Assembly (NCBI GenBank): GCA_003667245.1
Contig: RCNN01000525.1
Location: 1-17,409, forward strand
Source: Heterostelium multicystogenum
Lineage: Eukaryota > Evosea > Eumycetozoa > Acytosteliales > Acytosteliaceae
DNA: 17,409 nt
Direction: 5' to 3'
The position numbers were made by a program, and so were the translations under genes. Under the pieces are notes generated by a model, which saw only the letters and a program-made list of their open reading frames with translations, did not search any database and was not told the DNA's origin. Positions 8,090 to 16,398 of the stretch are shown in pieces (the stretch's first letter is position 1; the number at the start of each line of letters is the position of its first letter).

Positions 8090-9083
8090 TCAAAGGGTGC
8101 CTATGCCGCCAGGTGCCACGCCGCTGTTGGCCACGGCAATGCCGTTGATCAATGGCGCGCCGAATTCGGCCTGGCTGATTTCAAACACATCGCCTGGCTG
8201 GGTACGAATGCCGTCGGCAAACGACAAGGTGGCGGTGCCGAAGAAATGGATATGCACGTCACCTGGGCGCAGGAACTGGGTGTATTTGAAATGGTGGTAT
8301 TCAAGGTTTTCGAGGCTGTGGCACATGTTGGCTTCGCCACTGAGGAATTCGTGCTGCCACAACACCTCGCCATTGCGCACGATACGGCTGGTGCCCGCCA
8401 GGTGCCGGGGCAGTTCACCCAGGCGCAACTCGGGACCATAGCTGCAACTGCGCAGTTTGGAGTGGGCCAGGTACAGGTAATTCTTGCGCTCCATCACGTG
8501 GTCGGAAAACTCGTTGCCCACCGCGTAGCCCAGGCGATACGGCTTGCCGTCGTGACCAATCACATACAGCCCGGCGATTTCCGGCTCTTCGCCGGCGTCT
8601 TCGGCAAACGCCGGCCACGGGAATGGCTGGCCCGGACGCACCACGATGCTGCCGTCGCCCTTGTAGAACCATTCCGGCTGCACACCGGCCTGGCCAGCAG
8701 CCGGTTTTGCCGCCCTCCACGCCCCATTTGAAGATGCGCATGCTGTCGGTCATCGCGCTTTCGTCACTGGCGTTCTGGTGCATCTTGTCCCGCGCCGACG
8801 CACTGCCCAGGTGGGTCAGGCCGGTACCGCTGACCAGCGTGTGGGCAGGGTCCGGGTGATCCAGCGGTGGCAAGATCTTCTGCGCGGCCAGCAGTCTGGC
8901 GTAGTCGTGGCTCTCGGCCAGGCCGAGGTGGTCTATGTGCTGTTGCAAGGTGACGCCAGCCTCGATGGCGGCGAGTGCCAGGTCGCGTACCGTGCGGGCG
9001 GCCCGCACCTCGCGTACCTGATCGCCGTCGACCACGCCCACTCGGCGTTCGCCGTTGTTCAATTCAAACTGCACTAACCCCAT
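8090..9083 (-). CDS. GguC/AraD1 family protein (FAH-like), probable 2-keto-3-deoxy-L-arabonate dehydratase; frameshifted as read
   Basis: Cytoplasmic member of the fumarylacetoacetate-hydrolase-like GguC/AraD1 family found in bacterial sugar operons. N-terminal part: QFELNNGERRVGVVDGD, then TLVSGTGLTHLGSASARDKM. C-terminal FAH-like core: PEWFYKGDGS, EEPEIAGLYVIG with acidic residues placed as metal ligands, GYAVGNEFSDHVME, and GTATLSFADGI. One extra base near 8701-8702 splits it; the corrected length is 330 residues. The start at 9083 has AGGAGAA eight nt upstream, so the longer frame from 9104 is not needed. Its position between permease and KGSADH, and the absence of a DHDPS-family AraD, point to the dehydration of 2-keto-3-deoxyarabonate to alpha-ketoglutarate semialdehyde. 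The family call is solid; the reaction is inferred. Confidence 0.83.
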
Positions 9084-9104
9084 GAGTGTTCTCCTGATTG
9101 CCAA

Positions 9105-10428
9105 TTAAGTACGCGTGGCGCCACGGGCGCTGGCGGCGAACTGGTCGGGCGGCCGCACGTGCCTGCGCTCCAGCAACCGATAGACCACCCCGGTCAACAC
9201 CACCCCGAACAGCATCACGCACGCCGGGAAGTACAAGCCCGACGCAAGGTTGCCGGTGTACTCCTTGAGGGCGCCGATCACGAACGGCCCGATGTAGCCG
9301 CCGAGGTTGCCCACCGAGTTGATCAAGGCGATGCCCGCCGCTGCACTCGCGCCGGCAAAGAAACGTCCCGGCAAGGTCCAGAACACCGCCGTGCAAGAAA
9401 ACAGCGCAAACGCCACCAGGCACAGCGCTGCCAGTTGCCACAGCGGCACTGTCAGCCAGGCGCTGAGGAACAGGCCGATGGCGCCCAACACGTAGAGCAC
9501 GGCAAGATGACCGTAGCGATCATTCAGGCGATCGGAACTGCGCGGGACGATCAGCAAACCGATGATCCCGAAGATGTAGGGCACTGCCGACACAAACCCG
9601 GTGGTCAGGTCGCTGCCGCCAAACTGCTTGATCAAGGGTCGGCAGCCACAGGCCCAGCCCATAAATGCTCAAGGTCACCGGCAAGTAGAACAGCGCCAGC
9701 AGCAGCACGCGTTTGTCCTTCAGCGCATGCAGCGGGGTTGCCGTGCCGGGTCTGGCCGTAGGCTTGCAGGTCTTTGGCCAGCTCGCCGGTGAGCCAGGCC
9801 TTCTCCGCCTGGTCCATCCATTTCACCTGTTGCGGCCCATCCGGCAGGTAGCGCAGCACCGGCCAGGTCAGCAGGATCGCCGGGTGCCGATGACGATGAA
9901 CAACCACTGCCAGCCGTGCAGGCCGAGTATCCCGTCCATGCCGAGCAAGCCGCCCGCCACGGGGCCGGTGATCATCATCGCGATGGGTTGGGACAGGATG
10001 AACAGCCCGAGGATCTTGCCGCGGTGCCTTACCGGGAACCATTGGGTGATGTAGTAGAGGACACCCGGGAAGAACCCGGCTTCGGCGGCGCCCAGCAGAA
10101 AGCGCATCACATAGAAACTGTGGGGGCCCTGGACGAATGCCATGCCGATGGTAATCGCGCCCAGGTCACCATGATTCGTGCGAACCAGCGCCGCGCGCCG
10201 AAAACGGTCGAGCATCAGGTTGCTGGGGATTTCCAGCAGGAAGTAGCCAATAAAGAACAGCCCTGCTCCCAGTCCATACGCCGCATCGCCGATGCCGACA
10301 TCCGCGCCCATGTGCAATTTGGCGAAGCCCACGGCCGAGCGATCCACGTAGGCAATCAGGTACAGCAAGATCAGGAAGGGAATCAGTTTCAGCGTGATGC
10401 GACGTATCAGCCGCTGTTCCTGGCTCAT
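9105..10428 (-). CDS. MFS transporter, anion:cation symporter/sugar-acid type (frameshifted as read)
   Basis: Inner-membrane secondary transporter resembling the ACS family (phthalate, glucarate and galactonate permeases). Seen: a cytoplasmic N-terminus (MSQEQRLIRRITLKLIPFL), then YLIAYVDRSAVGFAKL, the MFS signature region after TM2 (YFLLEIPSNLMLDRF), RFLLGAAEAGFFPGVLYY, PVRHRGKILG, and further hydrophobic helices to the end. Five indels were recognised (10201-10204, 10160-10162, 9882-9884, 9733-9736, 9636-9638); the net correction gives 440 residues, typical for 12-TM members. It is the first gene of the operon, 193 nt from the divergent dehydratase, and the promoter at 10515-10543 lies in front of it. 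The substrate is unknown; arabonate or a related aldonate, or arabinose itself, are possible. Confidence 0.85.
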
Positions 10429-10514
10429 GTGAGCGGTCTCCGATTGTTATTTTTATAGAGCGTTTCGGGTCGCCTCTCGCGGAAAACCGCCAGGGCCAGG
10501 CCTCGTTGAATCGG

Positions 10515-10543
10515 ACTATATAGTAATACTATTTAATCAACAA
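10515..10543 (-). promoter_or_regulatory. Putative sigma70 promoter of the MFS-AraD1-KGSADH-SMP30-araF operon
   Basis: On the minus strand TTGTTG (10543-10538) is separated by 17 nt from TATAGT (10520-10515), which is one base from the consensus -10. Transcription would begin about 80 nt before the MFS ATG. The spacer contains the palindrome at 10520-10532, so a bound repressor would block polymerase. The same arrangement occurs at 3176-3204. Confidence 0.55.
10520..10532. promoter_or_regulatory. Putative FCD-GntR operator (perfect dyad ATAGTA-A-TACTAT)
   Basis: A perfect 6-bp dyad with a single central base. It fits the TnGTnnnACnA pattern described for FadR/FCD regulators. The downstream flank ACTATTTAATCAACAAC (10528-10544) is identical at 3189-3205 in front of the SDR and mutarotase genes. 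Its location inside the promoter spacer suggests repression relieved by a pathway intermediate. Confidence 0.6.
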
Positions 10544-10596
10544 CACTTCCAAAACACCCGAATTTACGCCTATGTTAAGCCGAGAATGGATCAATA

Positions 10597-10607
10597 TAGT
10601 CTTACAA
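10597..10607. promoter_or_regulatory. Third putative GntR half-conserved operator, overlapping a -10-like TATAGT
   Basis: TAGTCTTACAA fits TnGTnnnACnA and overlaps TATAGT at 10595-10600, which could be the -10 box for the dehydratase, leaving a leader of about 15 nt with AAGAGAG as ribosome site. I see no convincing -35. The site would let the same regulator control the plus-strand dehydratase gene. Confidence 0.4.
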
Positions 10608-10621
10608 TAAGAGAGTCAGCC

Positions 10622-12355
10622 ATGTCCGAGAAAAAGCCCGTCCTGCGCTCCGCCAGTTGGTTTGGTACCGCCGATAAAAACGGCTTCATGTACCGCAGCT
10701 GGATGAAAAACCAGGGGATTGCCGATCATCAGTTCCACGGCAAACCGATCATCGGATCTGCAATACCTGGTCGGAGCTGACGCCCTGCAACGCGCACTTC
10801 CGCCAGATTGCCGAGCATGTGAAACGCGGCGTGATCGAAGCCGGTGGCTTTCCAGTGGAATTTCCGGTGTTCTCCAACGGCGAATCGAACCTGCGCCCCA
10901 CCGCGATGCTCACCCGTAACCTGGCCAGCATGGACGTGGAGGAAGCCATTCGCGGCAATCCCATCGACGGCGTGGTGCTGCTGACCGGCTGTGACAAGAC
11001 CACCCCGGCGCTGCTGATGGGCGCCGCCAGTTGCGACGTGCCGGCGATCGTCGTCACGCGGGCCGATGCTCAACGGCAAGCACAAGGGCCAGGACATCGG
11101 CTCGGGCACCGTGGTGTGGCAGCTCAGCGAACAGGTCAAGGCGGGCACCATCACCCTCGACGATTTCCTCGCGGCCGAAGGCGGCATGTCACGCTCGGCA
11201 GGCACCTGCAACACCATGGGCACCGCCTCGACCATGGCCTGCATGGCCGAAGCACTCGGCACTTCCCTGCCCCACAACGCGGCGATTCCCGCGGTGGATG
11301 CGCGGCGTTATGTACTGGCGCACATGTCCGGCATGCGTGCGGTGGAGATGGTGCGTGAAGACCTGAAGCTGTCGAAGATCCTGACCAAGGAGGCTTTCGA
11401 AAACGCGATTCGCGTCAACGCAGCCATCGGCGGCTCGACCAACGCGGTGATTCACCTGAAAGCCATCGCCGGACGCATCGGCGTCGAGCTCGACCTTGGA
11501 CGACTGGACCCGCATGGGCCGTGGCATGCCGACCATCGTCGACCTGCAGCCGTCCGGGCGCTTCCTGATGGAGGAGTTCTACTACGCTGGCGGCCTGCCG
11601 GCGGTGCTGCGACGCCTCGGTGAGGCCAACCTGATCCCGCACCCGAATGCCTTGACCGTCAACGGCAAGTCCCTCGGCGAAAACACACGGGAAGCGCCGA
11701 TCTACGGCCAGGACGAAAGTGATCCGCACCCTCGACACCCGATCCGCGCCGACGGCGGCAATTTGTGCTGCGGGGCAACCTCGCGCCACTGGGTGCAGTC
11801 CTCAAGCCCTCGGCTGCCAGTCCCGAGCTGATGCAGCATCGCGGGCGTGCCGTGGTGTTCGAGAACTTCGACATGTACAAGGCACGGATCAACGACCCGG
11901 AACTGGACGTGGATGCCAACTCGATCCTGGTGATGAAAAACTGCGGGCCCAAGGGTTATCCGGGCATGGCGGAAGTCGGCAACATGGGCTTGCCGGCCAA
12001 CTGCTGGCCCAGGGCGTGACCGACATGGTGCGGATTTCCGATGCGCGCATGAGCGGCACGGCCTACGGCACCGTGGTGTTGCACGTGGCGCCGGAAGCGG
12101 CGGCCGGCGGCCCGTTGGCCGCGGTCAAGGAAGGCGACTGGATCGAACTCGATTGCGCCAATGGCCGCCTGCACCTGGACATCCCGGACGCCGAACTGGG
12201 CGGCCCGCATGGCCGACCTTGCGCCGCCCGAGCAGCTGATTGTCGGGGGTTACCGGCAGCTGTACATCGACCACGTACTGCAGGCAGACCAGGGCTGCGA
12301 CTTCGACTTCCTGGTGGGCTGCCGTGGCGCCGAAGTGCCGCGTCATTCCCACTAA
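10622..12355 (+). CDS. L-arabonate dehydratase, IlvD/Edd family [2Fe-2S] enzyme (heavily frameshifted as read)
   Basis: Dehydrates L-arabonate to 2-keto-3-deoxy-L-arabonate in the cytoplasm; called araC in Azospirillum, unrelated to the AraC regulator. The three iron-sulfur cysteines are visible in ELTPCN (about 56), TGCDKTTPA (about 124) and SAGTCNTMGTAS (about 197), spaced as in characterised L-arabonate dehydratases. Other conserved blocks are AAIGGSTNAVIH, CGPKGYPGMAEVG, RISDARMSGT and the terminal FLVGCRGAEVPRHSH. At least eight indels interrupt it, near 10755, 11057-11062, 11498, 11716-11718, 11738-11740, 11759-11768, 11999 and 12198-12200. Undoing them gives about 578 residues with no internal stop. 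It is divergent from the MFS operon and followed after 56 nt by the GntR gene on the same strand. Confidence in the family is very high, and in arabonate versus another aldonate high. Confidence 0.92.
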
Positions 12356-12411
12356 TTGGGACGGGAGCAATGCTATGATGCCGCGTATTTCGCCAGAGTA
12401 GCCTCCCTGTT

Positions 12412-13132
12412 ATGGATCAGCAGCGACCAAGCCGCGCAAGAGCATGCACGCCCAAATCGTCCAGGACTTGGGCATGCACATCGTTTCCGGGCGCTTCAAG
12501 CCGGAAGAAACGGTTGCCCATGGAGGCCACCTTGTGCGAGGAGTACAAGGTCAGCCGCTCGGTATGCGTGAGGCGACTCGGGTGCTGAGCGCCAAGGGCC
12601 TGGTGATTTCCAAGCCCAAGGTCGGCGCTGTGGTGCGCCCTCGGGTGCAGTGGCACTTGCTGGACCCGGACGTGCTGACCTGGCTGATGCAGTCGACACC
12701 CCACAGCGAGTTTTCAACACCCTGGCCGGTGTGCGCCGGATCTCGAGCCGGAAAATCGCCGCGATGGCCGCGACCACCGCCACCGACGCCGACATCGCCA
12801 CCATCGAAAAAGCCTACCTCGGCATGGAAAACGCCAATACCCACGAAACGTTGCTGCAGGCCGACCTGGACTTCCACCGGCGATTGCCGATGCGACCCGC
12901 AACGACTTGCTGGCCTACATGTGCAACATGCTGTCGCTGCCACTTCGCGAGTCCATCAACATCACCAACCGTCGCCCCGACATCCAGGGGCCTCAGCCTG
13001 CCCCGGCACAAAGCGATTCTCACCGCGATCAAGAACCGTGACGCCCTCGGCGCGCGGCATGCCTCCCTGGTGCAACTGGACGATACCCGGGTGGCGCTGG
13101 ACCCCGTGATGAACGTGCTGACGCCGCTGTAG
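12412..13132 (+). CDS. GntR-family (FadR/FCD subfamily, DgoR-like) transcriptional regulator; frameshifted as read
   Basis: DNA-binding regulator, probably the sugar-acid-responsive repressor of this cluster. The winged-helix part reads HIVSGRFKPEET, EATLCEEYKVSRSV, REATRVLSAKGLV, KVGAVVRPR. The FCD ligand domain shows WHLLDPDVLTWL, FNTLAGVRRI, ADIATIEKAYLGMENA, LLQADLDFH and SLPRHKAILTAI, with histidines in positions typical of FCD metal/ligand pockets. Resemblance to the galactonate regulator DgoR is evident. About eight indels are present (near 12435, 12512, 12564, 12711-12714, 12742, 12752-12755, 12879, 12987-12990); the corrected length is about 239-240 residues. The start is either ATG 12412 or ATG 12444; indels make this uncertain. 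It sits just downstream of the dehydratase and may be cotranscribed. Confidence 0.85.
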
Positions 13133-13166
13133 CGCCAGGCAACCCACCGTCAAGTCGAGGCCGCCC

Positions 13167-14070
13167 TTGGATTACTTCGCTGCGTTAACCGCCTTTGTCG
13201 AAGCCGCCGAGGGCAATAACTTCTCCCGTGCCGCCGACCGGCTTGGCATCAAGGCTTCCACGGTTTCACGCTACGTGAAGGACCTTGAACAGGACCTCGG
13301 GCATCGCCTTGTTCAACCGCTCTACCCGTACGCTGCACCTGACCGAGGGTGGCCAGACATTCCTGACGCACGCACGCCGGGTGCTGGACGAGCTGGAACA
13401 AGCCAAGGCGGCCACCTCCGCGCTGAACGAACAACCACGGGGCGTGCTCAAGCTCAACCTGCCGCCCGCCTTTTGCCCGCCACCATATCCTTCCCACCTT
13501 GAATGCCTTCCTGGCCCGCTACCCGCAGATCAAGCTGGAACTGGTGCTGGACGACTGCCACGTCAACCTGATTCATGCCGGCGCGGACCTGGCGATCCGC
13601 ATTGGCACCCTGGCGGATTCCACGTTGAAGGCACGCAGATCTGCGATGAGCGCTACCGGCTGGTGGCCAGCCCGGCGTTTTGCCGGAGTATCCGGCGCCG
13701 GTCAACCCTGCCGACCTGGCTGCCATGCCGGCGATTCTGGGGCGGCTGACAGCGCATTTGCCAACGGGCGTGAGGTGTCACCGCTGGTGCATAAAGACAG
13801 CATCCGGATCAACGACCTGGACGCACAATTGATCGCCGCACAACAGGGCCTGGATTTGCCTTGCTGCCCGACTGGCTGTAGCCAAACCCATTGAAACCGG
13901 CGAGTTGTTGGGGGTGGTTGCCTGAGTGGGATATCCGCATCGCAGGCCGTGAATCGGCGGTTTGGTTCGTGTATCCACCCAAGCGCATCGTGTCTTCCAA
14001 AGTGCGGTGCTTCATCGACTTTATCGTCGAGCAACTGGGCGAAACACCGCACTGGAAACGTCTCAGCTGA
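13167..14070 (+). CDS. LysR-family transcriptional regulator (heavily frameshifted as read)
   Basis: N-terminal winged helix-turn-helix is clear: MDYFAALTAFVEAAEGNNFS, then RAADRLGIKASTVSRYVKDL as recognition region (about 21-40), LFNRSTRTLHLTEGG, and a linker-helix stretch ending near ALNEQPRGVLKL. The effector domain reads FLARYPQIKLELVL, AGADLAIRIGTL, CDERYRLVASPAF, LLPDWL and a final FIDFIVEQLG, the usual LysR end. At least eight indels split it (e.g. 13299-13301, 13471-13474, 13635, 13678-13681, 13757-13759, 13855-13857, 13876, 13922). The corrected length is about 301 residues, standard for the family. The apparent start is TTG 13167, 34 nt after the GntR gene. It converges with the bicupin gene and their stops overlap by 8 bp. 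The target is unknown; adjacency does not show whether it serves the arabinose genes or the group to the right. Confidence 0.85.
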
Positions 14071-15005
14071 AGCGGATATCCAGCGACCGCAGATAGGTTT
14101 GCAGCCCCGCATCCTGGATCGGAATCAGGAAGGCTTCCGTGTCGGACTCATTGAAGTGGGCATGCCAGTAACCTGGCGGCGTCACGAACGCCAGGCCCGG
14201 CGACCAGTCGACCCGCACCGGGTTGCGGATCTGCCCATCGGCGTCCAGTTCGGTGCCCACCAGCGAATAGCAGCCCTTGGGGCAATCAATGATGAAATCC
14301 AGCGCAATCGACTGGTGTCGGTGGGGTTTCTGAATCGACCCCGGCGGCAGGATGCCGTACATCGCCCACAGCACATGGGTCACGGTGCGAGTCTGCGGGA
14401 AGTTGCGATTGCCCAGCAGGATGCTGATACGGCTACGGTCCTGGGCGCGGGGATCATCGGCCGCTTCCCGCAGTTTTGCGTTGGCCAGCTCCGCGGGATA
14501 CAGCGTCGGCACGAAGCGATCGGCACTGCGGGTCACGCCCAGGTAACGCAACAGCGGCTCATCGTGGACGTAATACAGGCGCGCATCCTCTGATGCGCTG
14601 AACCGCGCTTGCTGCAGACCTGGCAGCGCAATGAAGCAGCCTTTGGTCCAGTCGATGCGGTGCGCGCCCTGAACCACACTGCCCTGCCCGGCGATGACAT
14701 AAAACACCTGTGAGGTGGCGTTGGGGTGCAGTTCCAGCGTATCGCCGGCGTTCAGGCGAATGAAGTTCGCACACAGCCCCGGACCGGGTGGCCGGACCTT
14801 CGCAACCCAAGGCATCGCTGAGGTCCAGCGGCACTACCCGAGAGGGCCCACTGTCGTACAGCGAGGCCGGGAAGCTGTGATAGGGAATGCGGGTGATCAG
14901 GTTGGCGCTGATGGGATTGGCGGCCTTGCTGTATTCAAAGTATTCGGCATCGAGCAGGTGCAGCGGTTGGGTATCGGCCACGTCAGGCTTGAATTCGCTA
15001 TTCAT
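14063..15005 (-). CDS. Bicupin protein, gentisate-1,2-dioxygenase-like (frameshifted as read)
   Basis: Two cupin domains. The first (about 70-140) has GDTLELHPNATSQVFYVIAG, where the usual HxH metal pair is not seen. The second (about 215-290) has PPGSIQKPHRHQSIALDFII with an HRH pair and TPPGYWHAHFNES as the second cupin motif, so a single metal centre is likely. This layout recalls gentisate or hydroxynaphthoate dioxygenases, but the specificity is not provable and a sugar- or acid-sensing role is possible. One extra base near 14809-14810 breaks the frame; the corrected protein is 313 residues. I chose ATG 15005, with GAGGTGA upstream, over the GTG at 15014. It lies downstream of the porin and GH3 genes on the same strand. 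Confidence 0.72.
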
Positions 15006-15096
15006 TATGATCACCTCAATCTACGACTGGATTCGCATGCCCCGTAGGACGTTGCGACGGTGACAGAACTATAGGCACTGTACGGCAGTGGATTAA

Positions 15097-15136
15097 CCCC
15101 CCAAGTCGCACAGCAGTTGTGCGACCCAGGGGCAGG
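15097..15136 (-). terminator. Hairpin after the porin gene, possible terminator
   Basis: An 8-bp perfect stem GTCGCACA/TGTGCGAC (15105-15125, 5-nt loop) is extended by CCCC/GGGG beyond a small internal loop. It starts about 8 nt after the porin stop and before the cupin gene. No clear T tract follows, so it could be a weak or attenuating terminator, or an mRNA-stabilising stem. Confidence 0.5.
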
Positions 15137-15143
15137 TAAATTG

Positions 15144-16299
15144 TTAAAAGTAGTACTTGGCGACCAAACTCATACTCATCCTGCCCCGTATAGTCGCCTT
15201 GCTTGTTCCTGGCCATATCGAACTTCCTCTCCAGGCCAATCGCCAAAGTGTCATGCAAGGTGATCAGGGCAAAACCGGCCACCGAGTAGCCGCTGCGCCC
15301 TGAGCTGTTCTTGTCCGAGAACAGGTTGATCCCGCCATACGCCTTGAAGAATCCCAGCTCGCCCATTTCCGGAAACGAATAGCTGCTGTAAGACTCCAGT
15401 GCCTTAGCCCTCGCGATAACCACTGGCGGTGGGCGCTGATGCATTCAGGTTGCGGTACTCGCCGTAAACCACCGCGTGATACCAGGGCGCATTGGTGTAG
15501 GTCACCCCCGACAACCAGCCTTCGACATTCGGGTGCCGAGTGTTGAGTTGAGCGTGGCCGTCCAGTGAACGCTCGCTCATTTCGGTGTAGCCGTAGGCCA
15601 GGCGCAATGACCAATGATCCGCCGGGCGCCAGACAGTACCCACCTGGTACAGCGCATTGCGGGAGCTGTCGACGAATTTGCCGGCGCCCACGCTGCTGGG
15701 GTTGACGGAGTTGTGTACCGGGCCGGTGCCCAGGCCATACATCACGCCAAATTCGAAATCGTCGCTTCTTACCCGGTAATACAGGGTTTTGTTCGGCCGG
15801 GAGAAGCCCAGCAACTGGTTGCCGCCATACCCATTGAACGTGCCCTGCCCTTTAGTGCCGTAGCCCAAATACCAGTCGGTGATCGAACCCACCATGTCGA
15901 AGGTCAGGGACTTTTGCTGACCGTAGCTCAGTTGCCCCCAGCGCGCATTGCGCACGAACACATACTGGAAACGCTTGGTCTGGGCGGCGGTGCCGTCGTA
16001 GTAGAACGGGTCGTAGGCCCATTCCTGACGCATGCCCACGGCCCACTGCGAGTCGAGCTGGTGGGTGTAGATCATGTTGATGCGGTGGCCGATGCTGCCG
16101 GTGTGACGGCCCTGGATGTAGACCTTGTCGTTTGACGCGAAAAATGCCCTGGGCGTGCAGCTCCAACCGATCGCTGTCGGTCTTGATCAGATCGATGGCC
16201 ATGGCTGGCTGCACGCTGCACAGCGCCAGGAAGCACGCCAGGATAAAAACGATGACGCACGCAAAAGCCTTGTCCAGTTGGACGAACAGAGAAATTCAT
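15144..16299 (-). CDS. Gram-negative general porin (outer-membrane beta-barrel), frameshifted as read
   Basis: Forms a 16-strand-type diffusion channel in the outer membrane. A signal peptide (hydrophobic core FACVIVFILACFLALCS, cleavage after QPAMA) precedes a mature sequence of alternating beta-strands, with the porin hallmarks GQLSYGQQKSLTFDMVGSIT, YYRVRSDDFEFGVMYGLGTG and WSLRLAYGYTEMSER, and a C-terminal SLVAKYYF with the terminal Phe expected for barrel assembly. Four extra bases shift the frame: near 16279-16281, at 16140-16144, 15408-15410 and 15180-15181. Without them the protein is 383 residues and stops at 15144. The start at 16299 has GGGAG upstream. It lies between an exported GH3 enzyme and the bicupin gene, so uptake of released sugars or aglycones is plausible. 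Confidence 0.82.
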
Positions 16300-16314
16300 C
16301 GGTGAAAGCTCCCG

Positions 16315-16338
16315 CTGCGCCACCAGGCAATGGCGCAG
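16315..16338. other. Hairpin in the GH3-porin gap, just upstream of the porin ribosome site
   Basis: A perfect 8-bp inverted repeat CTGCGCCA/TGGCGCAG with an 8-nt loop. On the minus strand it ends immediately before the GGGAG ribosome site of the porin. It may be a leader hairpin affecting porin translation or a weak terminator for GH3. Upstream lies an A/T-rich tract (about 16369-16388) that could be part of a porin promoter. Confidence 0.45.
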
Positions 16339-16398
16339 ACGTTCAAGAGGTAGGTGACGCTAAAGCCTGGATATTTTTATTTTTTTATGGTGTAACGG

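Noticed and set aside
5598..8441. 947-residue open frame on the plus strand
   Set aside because: It runs antisense to SMP-30, KGSADH and part of the AraD1 gene, all of which have clear motifs and ribosome sites. Its product has no recognisable domain and the GC-biased codon structure of the opposite strand explains the lack of stops.
8415..9104. AraD1 start at 9104
   Set aside because: The ATG at 9083 has a good AGGAGAA site and its sequence MGLVQFELNN is the expected family start; the upstream extension has no ribosome site and reaches the MFS stop.
10622..12355. Calling the dehydratase, GntR, LysR and GH3 genes true pseudogenes
   Set aside because: All breaks are small indels in runs, conserved residues are unmutated throughout and no nonsense substitutions were seen, which is unlike real decay.
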